Assembly (NCBI GenBank): GCA_030610745.1
Contig: JAUWRC010000031.1
Location: 1 to 12,421 of the forward strand
Direction: 5' to 3'
Source: Clostridia bacterium
Lineage (GTDB): Bacteria; Aerophobota; Aerophobia; Aerophobales; AE-B3A
DNA length: 12,421 nt
Shown in pieces: positions 6,463 to 12,421 of the stretch. The position numbers were made by a program, and so were the translations under genes. The notes under the pieces were generated by a model. It had not been told where the DNA came from, did no database searches, and saw only the letters and a list, made by a program, of their open reading frames with translations. Every line of letters begins with the position of its first letter. The stretch's first letter is position 1.

Positions 6463-7908
6463 ATGAAGCAAAATCTTCCATTTTTAAAAAAGTTTGAGAC
6501 TAATAAAGTAGAGTATAAAGAAGCAAAGAAAGGTTTGCCACAGAGTATTTGGAAGACTATTTCTGCTTTTTCTAACACCAAGGGTGGAGTTATTGTATTA
6601 GGAATTAAACAGGAGCAGCATAAAATAATAAAGCAAGGGGTAGAGCACCCTCAAAAAATTGTCGATGATTTAGTATCAACAGTTAGTCAAAAATTTAATT
6701 TCTGTCCCACCATAAATCCGAAAATTGCAAAAGAAGCAGATAAATATTTTGTAGCAGTCGAAATTCTAGAAGCATTAAGGTATGAAAAGCCAATTTATAT
6801 CAAAGATGCAGGTCCTCTAAAAGGAGGCTATGAGCGGGTTAACTCAATTGATCAAAGGTTAACCGATAATGATTTGCAAAGATTTTTTCAGGAGAGATTG
6901 AAATCTCCCGATGCTCAGGTTCTAAAAGAAACTACTCTTTTTGACATAGACAAAAATGCTCTTTTAATCTATAGAAATTTGCGTACACTTCAGAAAAAAG
7001 ATGCAAAAGAAGTTCTCCTGAAAGATGGAGATTTATTGAAGGCTTACAATTTACTTTCAAAAGATACAAAACTTCTAACAGTGGCAGGACTTTTACTTTT
7101 TGGGAAAACAAAGACTATCAAAAGACATTTTTCTCATTTTAGAGTTGATATTATCCGTATAAAAGGAACAGAATGGGGAAAAGATAAAGACCCATTTCTT
7201 TCACAAGACCTACAGGGTAATTTAATCTTTTTGCGAACTCAAATCCTTGATATTGTGGATAGATTTTTCCTTACCCCTTTTAAGTTAGGTAAAAAATTAA
7301 CCCGTGTGGAAGACGATCCTTTTAAAAAAGCTCTAAGAGAGGCTTTGGGGAATCTTTTGATGCACCAAAATTATTTCCATCCTTCGCCCTCTCAAATAAG
7401 AATTTATAATGATAGAATTGAATTTTACAATCCCGGTTACTCTCTAAAAGACCCAAATACTTTTGAATCTCCAGGCTCAGAACTACGAAACAGCCTGATT
7501 GCACCTGTATTTTATGACTTAGGTTGGGCCGAGACTAAAGGGACAGGGTTTAAGACAGAGATTTTAATTTTAAAACAGTTGGGGTTCCCCGAACCAAAAT
7601 GGATAAATGATGAGAAGAACGATACATTTACCATAATTTTCCCTTATCCTACTGAACACCTCACCCATCAAGTCACCCATCAAGTCACCCATCAAGTCGA
7701 GATAAGAGATAGAATAGTAAAAGTATTGAAATTTTGCGAGACACCGCGGTTTTTAAAAGAGATGATGGAATTTCTTGGATTGAAGGATAGGGTGAACTTT
7801 AAGAAGCAGATTCTATATCCTTTATTGGAAAGCAAATATTTAAAAAGAACTATTCCCTCAAAACCAACGAGCAGGTTTCAAAAATATATTACTGTGAAGA
7901 AAAAATGA
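6463..7908 (+). CDS. AlbA_2 (Schlafen-like) / RecG-like ATP-binding regulator with C-terminal winged helix
   Basis: The 481-residue product has three parts. The N-terminal AlbA_2 domain (about 12-125) shows VEYKEAK, then AFSNTKGGVIVLGI and later GPLKGGYERVNS. The middle part (about 285-395) is a GHKL-like ATPase, the type often annotated RecG-related: REALGNLLMHQNY (292-304), IRIYNDRIEFYNPG (312-325) and ETKGTGF (357-363). A THQV linker repeated three times (401-412) leads to a probable winged helix (about 415-475). Such proteins are known as putative transcriptional regulators and are often encoded inside type I restriction-modification loci. Here the stop overlaps the next start as ATGA, and that next frame reads like the N-terminus of HsdS, supporting the link. 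The gene itself looks intact. Its molecular role is not established from sequence. Confidence 0.83.
   Translation: MKQNLPFLKKFETNKVEYKEAKKGLPQSIWKTISAFSNTKGGVIVLGIKQEQHKIIKQGVEHPQKIVDDLVSTVSQKFNFCPTINPKIAKEADKYFVAVEILEALRYEKPIYIKDAGPLKGGYERVNSIDQRLTDNDLQRFFQERLKSPDAQVLKETTLFDIDKNALLIYRNLRTLQKKDAKEVLLKDGDLLKAYNLLSKDTKLLTVAGLLLFGKTKTIKRHFSHFRVDIIRIKGTEWGKDKDPFLSQDLQGNLIFLRTQILDIVDRFFLTPFKLGKKLTRVEDDPFKKALREALGNLLMHQNYFHPSPSQIRIYNDRIEFYNPGYSLKDPNTFESPGSELRNSLIAPVFYDLGWAETKGTGFKTEILILKQLGFPEPKWINDEKNDTFTIIFPYPTEHLTHQVTHQVTHQVEIRDRIVKVLKFCETPRFLKEMMEFLGLKDRVNFKKQILYPLLESKYLKRTIPSKPTSRFQKYITVKKK
7661..7696 (+). repeat. Three perfect tandem copies of a 12-base unit (TCACCCATCAAG)
   Basis: Units lie at 7661-7672, 7673-7684 and 7685-7696, with TC of a fourth. 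They encode the THQV repeats of the AlbA_2/RecG-like protein. The unit is a multiple of three, so copy number can change without a frameshift, lengthening or shortening the linker to the winged helix. Confidence 0.9.
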
Positions 7909-8027
7909 GAGCGGAGAGATACAAGTTACCAAAAGGATGGATGTGGACAGCGCTGACCGATTCATCAAATTTTCGCCTTTGGCATTCACAGACCAAGTGT
8001 AGCCTGGGATTTCAAAAGTACGGCTGA
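7905..8027 (+). pseudogene. Truncated type I restriction specificity subunit (HsdS) N-terminus
   Basis: ATG at 7905 overlaps the preceding stop (ATGA), the usual coupling in type I restriction operons. The frame has 40 codons to TGA at 8025-8027. It begins MRAERYKLPKGWMWTAL, and LPKGWxWxxL is the classic opening of HsdS target-recognition domains. After about residue 19 similarity to anything I know stops, and the frame ends. Full HsdS proteins are about 400 residues. I read this as the stub left after deletion of the rest of hsdS; hsdM and hsdR are not in the window. The assignment rests on a short motif plus context. Confidence 0.55.
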
Positions 8028-8051
8028 GAAAGGAGTTTGGGGCAACAAAAG

Positions 8052-8194
8052 AAATTGATATACTAAAGAAGATTTCAGCCTCAGGCTGGCAAATCCTATA
8101 TTTTACGGCAAAAGATGAAGTTAAGGAACTTTTAGAAGAGGATATAGAGGATGGTAAAATCAGCTACATTGAAGTCCAAAGCATATTTTCTTAA
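8052..8194 (+). pseudogene. Fragment of a second YhaN-like ATPase gene (last 46 codons)
   Basis: This stretch aligns gap-free to the end of the intact YhaN-like gene (5140-5278) at about 89% identity by hand count. Its reading frame is intact through TAA at 8192-8194, with only six amino-acid differences in 46 residues, and it keeps the same YFTAK text where a switch histidine would sit. Everything upstream, including both Walker motifs and the ABC signature, is missing, and no start codon is available, so it cannot be functional. It is better explained as the residue of a diverged paralogue or of a duplicated segment than as an assembly copy, because the sequences differ. The bases just before it (about 8028-8051) do not clearly match the intact gene. 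Confidence 0.8.
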
Positions 8195-8341
8195 GATGCT
8201 CATACTCAAGCTAAAACTCTGGATGAGCTTCAAAAAAACTTAAAGGAAGTAGTCGAATTATGTCTGGAAGAAATGGACCCAGAAACTAGAAAACAATTAC
8301 CTGAATTTGTGGGAATTCAACAAGTTGAGGTAGTAAATTGA
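8195..8341 (+). pseudogene. C-terminal fragment of a second hicB antitoxin gene
   Basis: Immediately after the TAA of the YhaN-like fragment, and in the same frame, 48 codons run to TGA at 8339-8341. They read DAHTQAKTLDELQKNLKEVV, then ELCLEEMDPETRKQLPEFVG and IQQVEVVN. This is the second half of a HicB core (compare TQGDTLEEVLSNVKEAIELYLE in the intact hicB). The first strand and the start codon are absent, and no hicA follows. The last 41 bases are repeated at 5283-5323. I call it a truncated antitoxin gene. Confidence 0.75.
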
Positions 8342-8394
8342 GGAACCTATGAAAGATTACTTTTTTTCCGGTTAGCATTATCAAGGAGATTAAA

Positions 8395-8964
8395 ATGATA
8401 AGAGATTTAATAGTAAAGAACAGAAGTTATCGGCGATTTTATGAGGAAGTTTCCATAGAACTTGGAACATTGAGGCAGCTTGTTGACCTGGCCAGACTTT
8501 CTTCATCAGCAGGCAATTTACAGTCTCTAAAATATATCCTTTCCTCTGACCCTCAAAAGAATGCTTTGATATTTCCACACCTTGCCTGGGCTGGTTATCT
8601 CAAAGACTGGTCTGGCCCATGTGAAGGGGAAAGGCCGTCTGCGTATATTATCATACTCGGGGACACCCAGATAAGTCGGTCTTTTGGCTGCGACCATGGA
8701 ATAGCGGCTCAAAGCATTCTTCTGGGCGCGACAGAGAAGGGGTTAGGTGGCTGTATTATTGGTTCAATAAAGAGAGAGGAACTGCGCAAGGCTCTGGATA
8801 TACCATCCCGCTACGAGATACTTCTTGTCCTGGCTCTGGGCAGACCCAGGGAGAAAGTAGTAATTGAGACAGTTGGACCTAATGGAGACATCAAGTACTG
8901 GCGCGATAGTGAAGGCCTGCACCACGTGCCAAAGCGGGCCTTGGATGAACTCATCGTTGGCTAG
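8395..8964 (+). CDS. Nitroreductase-family FMN oxidoreductase
   Basis: The 189-residue product fits the small nitroreductase family. It opens VKNRSYRRF (8-15, the FMN-phosphate-binding region), has SSSAGNLQS (36-44) in place of the usual APSAGNxQP, then AAQSILLGATEKGLGGCIIG (104-123) and LALGRPREK (146-154). These flavoproteins act as homodimers and use NAD(P)H to reduce nitro compounds, quinones or flavins; the true substrate is unknown. AAGGAGA at 8383-8389 supports ATG at 8395. The gene begins just after the gene-fragment zone and ends at TAG 8962-8964, followed directly by another apparent coding remnant. It is slightly shorter than many relatives but has all the main motifs. Confidence 0.85.
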   Translation: MIRDLIVKNRSYRRFYEEVSIELGTLRQLVDLARLSSSAGNLQSLKYILSSDPQKNALIFPHLAWAGYLKDWSGPCEGERPSAYIIILGDTQISRSFGCDHGIAAQSILLGATEKGLGGCIIGSIKREELRKALDIPSRYEILLVLALGRPREKVVIETVGPNGDIKYWRDSEGLHHVPKRALDELIVG

Positions 8965-9082
8965 TTGTAGGCCAATTTATGTTGAAGATTCTATAAGAGA
9001 TGCTAACTATAAAATAGTAAAAACAGATGAAATAATGATAGCTAAATTATTTCCTATGAAAATTGTGGTAGCAAAACTATAA
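8965..9082 (+). pseudogene. Unassigned coding-like remnant after the nitroreductase stop
   Basis: Starting at the nitroreductase stop, in a different frame, about 39 codons run to TAA at 9080-9082. They read CRPIYVEDSIRDANYKIVKT and then DEIMIAKLFPMKIVVAKL. The strand and helix pattern looks like the C-terminal end of a real protein and is too orderly for random AT-rich DNA, but I do not recognise the family. There is no Shine-Dalgarno or start for it; frame extension upstream only runs antiphase through the nitroreductase gene. Low confidence. Confidence 0.3.
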
Positions 9083-9097
9083 AAGAGGAAAAATGAA

Positions 9098-9541
9098 ATG
9101 AAATACACTGAAGGAAAAGTTGGCAGGATATTTGTCATAAGATTGGAGGATGGGGATAAGCTGCCCGGTGCAATTGAGGCTTTTGCTCAGGAAAACAATG
9201 TAGCCTGTGGTATGTGCATCCTTGTGGGAGGAATCAGAGACGGGGGAAATATTGTTGTGGGGCCTGAGGAGAGCGAGTCAATGCCAGTAGTTCCTATGGT
9301 TTTTGGGCTTAAAGGGGTTCATGAAATCTGTGCCGTGGGAACTATCTTTCCTGACAGTAATGGGAAACCCAGTCTTCATATGCATGCTGCACTTGGACGA
9401 GAAGGAAAGACCAGGTCAGGATGCATTCGGCCGGGTATCGAAGTATGGAAAATTGGAGAAGTTATACTTCTTGAGATTACAGGGAGCACTGCACATCGTC
9501 AAGAGGATGTGAGGGCAGGGTTTAGCATGCTGGAAGTATAG
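9098..9541 (+). CDS. PCC/DUF296-domain protein with variant metal site
   Basis: The 147-residue product is a single PCC (plants and prokaryotes conserved, DUF296) domain. It shows FVIRLEDGDKLPGAIEAFAQ (12-31), ILVGGIRDG (41-49), the VHEICAVGTI strand (74-83) and LHMHAALGREG (93-103). In this family two His of HxH plus a third His in a GGHL segment form a metal-like site of a trimer. Here H94 and H96 are kept but the third position falls in SGCIRPG, with Cys109 instead. The biological role of bacterial PCC proteins is largely unknown; DNA binding is known for the plant versions. AGAGGA at 9084-9089 supports ATG 9098; the nearby ATG at 9093 runs into a stop after two codons. It stands about 130 bases after the nitroreductase gene. 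Confidence 0.83.
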   Translation: MKYTEGKVGRIFVIRLEDGDKLPGAIEAFAQENNVACGMCILVGGIRDGGNIVVGPEESESMPVVPMVFGLKGVHEICAVGTIFPDSNGKPSLHMHAALGREGKTRSGCIRPGIEVWKIGEVILLEITGSTAHRQEDVRAGFSMLEV

Positions 9542-9641
9542 GTGAGATTAGAATGATTTCGTCTCGAAAATAGAGTCTTTGGTGCTCTTTAAGTAGTAAA
9601 TTAAATCAGTGTGCCTATTTTAAATAAGAAAGGAAAATACT

Positions 9642-10703
9642 ATGAAAGCAGCTGTTTTACATACAATTGAAGATTTAAGAATTCAGGATATTGCTACTCC
9701 TCATCCCTCAGAAAAAGAAATTTTAATTAAGGTAAAAGTATGTACTATCTGCGGAACTGATATAAGAGTTTACCATTACGGACACAAACATATTCGTTTT
9801 CCTCGAATTACTGGTCATGAAGTATCTGGAGAAATTGTAGAAGTGGGGAAAAAGGTAGAAAATTATAAAATAGGTCAAAGAGCAGCTGTAGCTCCGGCCC
9901 TGCCCTGCGGTGAATGTTATTATTGCCGAAGAGGGATGCAAAGTATGTGCTTGAATCTTAAAGATATTGGTTATCATTTTGATGGAGGATTTGCGCAGTT
10001 TATGGTAGTTCCAGAGGTTGCGATTGAAAATGATTGCGTAAATCTTATTCCAGATAATTTGTCCTTTGAAGAGGCAGCTCTTGCAGAACCACTTGCCTGT
10101 ACTATTAATGGGCAGGAATTGTCTAAGATTGGTCTGGGAGATACAGTGGTGGTAATAGGGGCTGGTCCTTTGGGATGCATACATATGCAACTTGCTAGAG
10201 TAAAAGGAGCTGGGAAAGTAATTCTCGTGGAATTATCCTCCTCCCGAATTGATTTTGCCAGAGATCTTGCTGCACCAGATGTTATAATAAATCCTTCTAA
10301 GGAGGATGCTGTACAAAAAATAAAAGAAGAAACTAACGGACGTGGTGCAGACAAGATAATTGTAGCCTGTTCCAGTGGAAAAGCTCAGGAGGAATCACTT
10401 AGAATGGTAGGTTCTAGAGGTATAATTAATTTCTTTGGAGGATTACCTAAGGATAAACCTTATATTCAATTTGACTCAAATCTGGCACATTATGGAGAAT
10501 TTTATGTGGTAGGTACCCATGGGTCAGCGCCGTATCATAACAAGCTGGCTTTAAATCTTTTGTCTCAAGGTCGAATAAATGTAAAAAAGATTATTACCCA
10601 CAGATTACCTTTGGAAAAGCTGGAAGAAGGGATTCATTTAGCTGAATCTGGGAAAGCTATGAAAGTGGCTATTCTTCCAAATAAGCCCAATTTTAATTTT
10701 TAA
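9642..10703 (+). CDS. Zinc-dependent medium-chain alcohol/polyol dehydrogenase
   Basis: The 353-residue product is an MDR-superfamily dehydrogenase. The catalytic zinc ligands are C37 in CGTD, H59 and E60 in GHE, and E149 in AEPLAC. The structural zinc site has C89, C92, C95 and C103. The cofactor fold has GAGPLG (173-178) with an acidic E197 at the end of the next strand, which favours NAD over NADP. The closest named groups are sorbitol and threonine dehydrogenases. The exact alcohol is not predictable from sequence. AAAGGA at 9629-9634 supports ATG at 9642. The flanking intergenic spaces (9542-9641 and 10704-10792) are AT-rich, without a clear terminator hairpin, so its operon status is open. 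Confidence 0.87.
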   Translation: MKAAVLHTIEDLRIQDIATPHPSEKEILIKVKVCTICGTDIRVYHYGHKHIRFPRITGHEVSGEIVEVGKKVENYKIGQRAAVAPALPCGECYYCRRGMQSMCLNLKDIGYHFDGGFAQFMVVPEVAIENDCVNLIPDNLSFEEAALAEPLACTINGQELSKIGLGDTVVVIGAGPLGCIHMQLARVKGAGKVILVELSSSRIDFARDLAAPDVIINPSKEDAVQKIKEETNGRGADKIIVACSSGKAQEESLRMVGSRGIINFFGGLPKDKPYIQFDSNLAHYGEFYVVGTHGSAPYHNKLALNLLSQGRINVKKIITHRLPLEKLEEGIHLAESGKAMKVAILPNKPNFNF

Positions 10704-10792
10704 TTAACATTACACAACAACAAATTTAAACAGTAGTACACGTGCTTTAGTGAATATTTACGAAAATAGTAATAAAATAAAGGAGTTGAATA

Positions 10793-11548
10793 ATGATTAC
10801 TTTAAAATCTGAACGGGAATTAAACTACATGCGAGAAGCGGGCCAGATTGTAGCAGAGGTTCTGGAGGAACTACGAAAAATCATTATTAACACTCCAGGG
10901 ATAACTACGAAGGAGCTTGATAGCCTGGCAGAAAGCTTGATTCTGAAGCGAGGAGCCAAGCCGGCATTTAAGAGATATCGTGGGTTTCCCTCCTCTTTAT
11001 GTACCTCTGTTAACGAGCAGGTTGTACATGGTATTCCTGGTCCCTACAAGCTACAATCCGGCGATATTATAAGTTTGGATTTGGGAGTAAAATTAAATGG
11101 ATATTATGGAGATGCTGCTATTACTGTAGGTGTAGGCAAGATAAGTAATGAGGTTAATAGGTTGCTGCAGGTCACTGAAGAGGCACTTTGCAAAGGAATC
11201 AAACAGGCAAAGGTAAAAAATAGGTTATCCGATATCTCTCATGCCATTCAGTCCCATGCGGAAAAAAGCGGTTTTTCGGTGGTTAGGGATCTTGTTGGGC
11301 ATGGGGTTGGAAGGGCTCTTCACGAGGATCCTTCTATACCTAACTTTGGCAAGCCTCATCTAGGTCCGAAGCTTAAGCGAGGAATGACATTTGCTATAGA
11401 ACCAATGGTCAATATGGGAAAATTTGAAGTTAAAACTGCAAAAGATAACTGGACGGTGGTAACAAAAGATGGTAGGCTTTCTGCTCATTTTGAGCATACT
11501 ATCGCTATAAGGGAAAATAAACCAGAAATATTGACACTAATAAAATAG
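10793..11548 (+). CDS. map: Methionine aminopeptidase type I
   Basis: The 251-residue product removes N-terminal methionine from new proteins in the cytoplasm. All metal ligands are present and almost in E. coli numbering: D96, D107, H170, E203 and E234. H79 (VVHGIPG) and H177 (LHEDPSIPNFG) complete the active site. There is no N-terminal zinc finger or linker, so this is the short type Ia form. AAAGGAG at 10779-10785 is well placed before ATG 10793. It is followed after 15 bases by thioredoxin and probably cotranscribed. It is not in the usual ribosomal-protein operon setting with adenylate kinase and infA in this window. Confidence 0.95.
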   Translation: MITLKSERELNYMREAGQIVAEVLEELRKIIINTPGITTKELDSLAESLILKRGAKPAFKRYRGFPSSLCTSVNEQVVHGIPGPYKLQSGDIISLDLGVKLNGYYGDAAITVGVGKISNEVNRLLQVTEEALCKGIKQAKVKNRLSDISHAIQSHAEKSGFSVVRDLVGHGVGRALHEDPSIPNFGKPHLGPKLKRGMTFAIEPMVNMGKFEVKTAKDNWTVVTKDGRLSAHFEHTIAIRENKPEILTLIK

Positions 11549-11563
11549 AAGGAGAAAAAGAAT

Positions 11564-11896
11564 ATGTCAGAAGTAATCTTCACAGATCAAAATTGGGAAA
11601 GCGAGGTTTTAACCTCAGCTCTTCCTGTAATGGTTGATTTTTGGGCTCCCTGGTGTGCTCCCTGCTCCATGGTAGCACCAATGGTAGAAGAGATTAATCG
11701 GGAGTATGAGGGAAAAATTAAGGTAGGTAAATTAAATGTTGATGAAAACCCTGCTGTAGCTGGAAAATATGGAATTATGAGTATTCCTACTCTTTTATTT
11801 TTCCAGGATGGGAAGATAGTGGACAGGGCGATAGGGGTAGTACCTAAGGAGGTGTTAGAGCAGAAAGTTGGAAAGATCTTGAGGGAGGAAAGTTAA
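11564..11896 (+). CDS. trxA: Thioredoxin
   Basis: The 110-residue product is a classic single-domain thioredoxin. The redox motif is WCAPC (C31 and C34), a variant of the usual WCGPC with Ala for Gly. D25 in MVDFWA and cis-Pro75 in SIPT are in place, as is the buried helix. It reduces disulfides in cytoplasmic proteins with electrons from thioredoxin reductase. AAGGAG at 11549-11554 lies just after the map stop, with ATG at 11564. Its TAA at 11894-11896 touches a truncated mrp frame. Length and fold are complete. Confidence 0.95.
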   Translation: MSEVIFTDQNWESEVLTSALPVMVDFWAPWCAPCSMVAPMVEEINREYEGKIKVGKLNVDENPAVAGKYGIMSIPTLLFFQDGKIVDRAIGVVPKEVLEQKVGKILREES

Positions 11897-12321
11897 CCGA
11901 TGAACCCTTAAGTATAACTCAGCTTGTTCCAGGATTAAGTGGAGCGATAATTGTTACTACTCCTCAAGAGGTAGCTCTCTTAGATTCTCGCAAATCGGTT
12001 AACTTTATTAGGTCTCTTAATGTTCCGGTAATTGGAATTATTGAAAATATGAGTGGTTTGATCTGTCCTCATTGTGGGGAAAAAATCAACCTTTTCAAGA
12101 CTGGAGGAGGAGAAAAAGCAGCGGATGAGCTTGGAGTTCCGTTTCTTGGCAGAATTCCTATTGAGCCAGCCATAGTAGATTCTACTGACCAGGGTAGGCC
12201 CTTTATCCGGGCCTACGGAAAAACACCTACAGCAAGACTGATGGATGAGATTGTGGGAGAGATTATAAAAAAAGTAGAGAATAAAGACATCCATCAAACT
12301 GCGGGCCTAACCCAACGATAA
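11897..12321 (+). pseudogene. Mrp/ApbC (NBP35-type) Fe-S carrier ATPase, C-terminal half only
   Basis: The frame reads DEPLSITQLVPGLSGA from 11899, then IIVTTPQEVALLDSRK, NVPVIGIIENMSGLICPHCG, GGGEKAADELGVPFLGRIPI and DSTDQGRPF, ending in TAA at 12319-12321. This is unmistakably the second half of an Mrp/ApbC P-loop protein, including the CPHC pair that binds a bridging Fe-S cluster. In the family this part is preceded by DLPPGTG and, further up, the GKGGVGKS P-loop; both are missing. The sequence before DEP is the end of trxA in another frame. The only in-frame ATG is at 12049, which would start inside the domain. I call it a broken gene, not functional as an ATPase. A chimeric assembly join is possible. 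Confidence 0.8.
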
Positions 12322-12421
12322 GGCAATCACTTTCTAAAATAGTATCTCTATGGCTTATGATAGCTTTATAAGGACAGGCTGAGATGCAGGCTCCACAAGC
12401 AATGCATTTATCCTTATAGCG
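12263..12421 (-). CDS. 4Fe-4S ferredoxin-domain protein, partial, cut by window edge
   Basis: On the minus strand, from the window edge, the frame reads KDKCIACGACISACPYKAII, a textbook CxxCxxCxxxCP [4Fe-4S] motif, followed by SHRDTILESDC. Then the frame runs into the antisense of the mrp fragment and stops at 12263-12265. The start lies to the right of the window. Two-cluster ferredoxins, and the ferredoxin domain inserted in MinD-family ATPases, have a second CxxCxxCxxxCP after such a spacer; here only the first Cys of a possible second motif appears before the text becomes mrp antisense. It could be a one-cluster protein or a truncated one. Mrp and ferredoxin/MinD-type genes are often neighbours in anaerobes, but here they converge. 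Confidence 0.6.
   Translation of the reverse strand, partial: RYKDKCIACGACISACPYKAIISHRDTILESDCLIVGLGPQFDGCLYSLLFL

Noticed and set aside
7661..7698. CRISPR-like repeat
   Set aside because: Direct tandem 12-base units without spacers, inside a coding frame.
5140..8190. Duplication as a simple assembly repeat error
   Set aside because: The two copies differ at about 11% of bases and have different junctions, so they are not one sequence collapsed or repeated by the assembler.
8864..9082. Whole 72-codon ORF starting inside the nitroreductase gene
   Set aside because: Its first half is the out-of-frame reading of nitroreductase codons; only the part after 8964 may be a genuine remnant.
9723..10190. 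Minus-strand 155-codon ORF in the dehydrogenase gene
   Set aside because: Antisense shadow of a gene whose zinc ligands and cofactor motif are all in place.
11980..12297. Minus-strand ORF across the mrp fragment
   Set aside because: Different frame from the ferredoxin motif; it shows no domain, and the plus strand is clearly Mrp-like.
11564..12321. Thioredoxin-Mrp fusion protein
   Set aside because: The trxA frame ends with TAA at 11894-11896 and the mrp text is in a different frame; a fusion would need frameshifting and would still lack the P-loop.

Overview
This 12.4-kb window is AT-rich bacterial DNA. All clear genes are on the plus strand except one cut off at the right edge. Genes are short-spaced, several overlap by 4-8 bases, and many have good Shine-Dalgarno sequences (AGGAGG type). 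Two genes start with GTG and one with TTG. The content (SAM-hydroxide adenosyltransferase family, HicBA, a YhaO/YhaN-like nuclease pair, zinc dehydrogenase, Mrp and ferredoxin pieces) suggests an uncultured, probably anaerobic bacterium. I cannot name the phylum from sequence alone.

Layout. (1) 2-313: 3' end of a SAM-hydroxide adenosyltransferase-like gene. (2) 412-826: a compact hicB-hicA toxin-antitoxin pair. (3) 830-1867: a diverged PurM-like AIR synthase, 3 bases after hicA. (4) 1873-5282: a tightly coupled Mre11/SbcD-like nuclease and an SMC/Rad50-like ATPase with two membrane helices where a zinc hook would be, resembling Bacillus YhaO/YhaN. (5) 5283-8341: a scarred accessory region with an isochorismatase-like hydrolase, an OB-fold gene fragment, a 40-codon ORF, a full AlbA_2/RecG-like regulator, the N-terminal stub of a type I restriction specificity subunit, and diverged second copies of the ends of the YhaN-like gene and of a hicB gene. 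(6) 8395-11896: intact housekeeping or metabolic genes: nitroreductase, PCC/DUF296 protein, zinc alcohol dehydrogenase, methionine aminopeptidase and thioredoxin. (7) 11897-12421: the C-terminal half of an Mrp/ApbC ATPase without its P-loop, facing a ferredoxin-domain gene on the minus strand.

How it fits together. Regions 2, 4 and 5 look like a genome-maintenance and defence neighbourhood: a toxin-antitoxin module, a membrane-tethered nuclease/ATPase pair, and the remains of a type I restriction island. The most distinctive signals are the membrane-anchored SbcCD-like pair, the about 89% identical partial copy of its 3' end 2.9 kb downstream with the same hicB tail beside it, and a recurring pattern in which truncated gene fragments begin directly after the stop codon of an intact gene. 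I infer repeated deletion of dispensable DNA up to the edges of retained genes; assembly chimerism is a competing explanation for some junctions.
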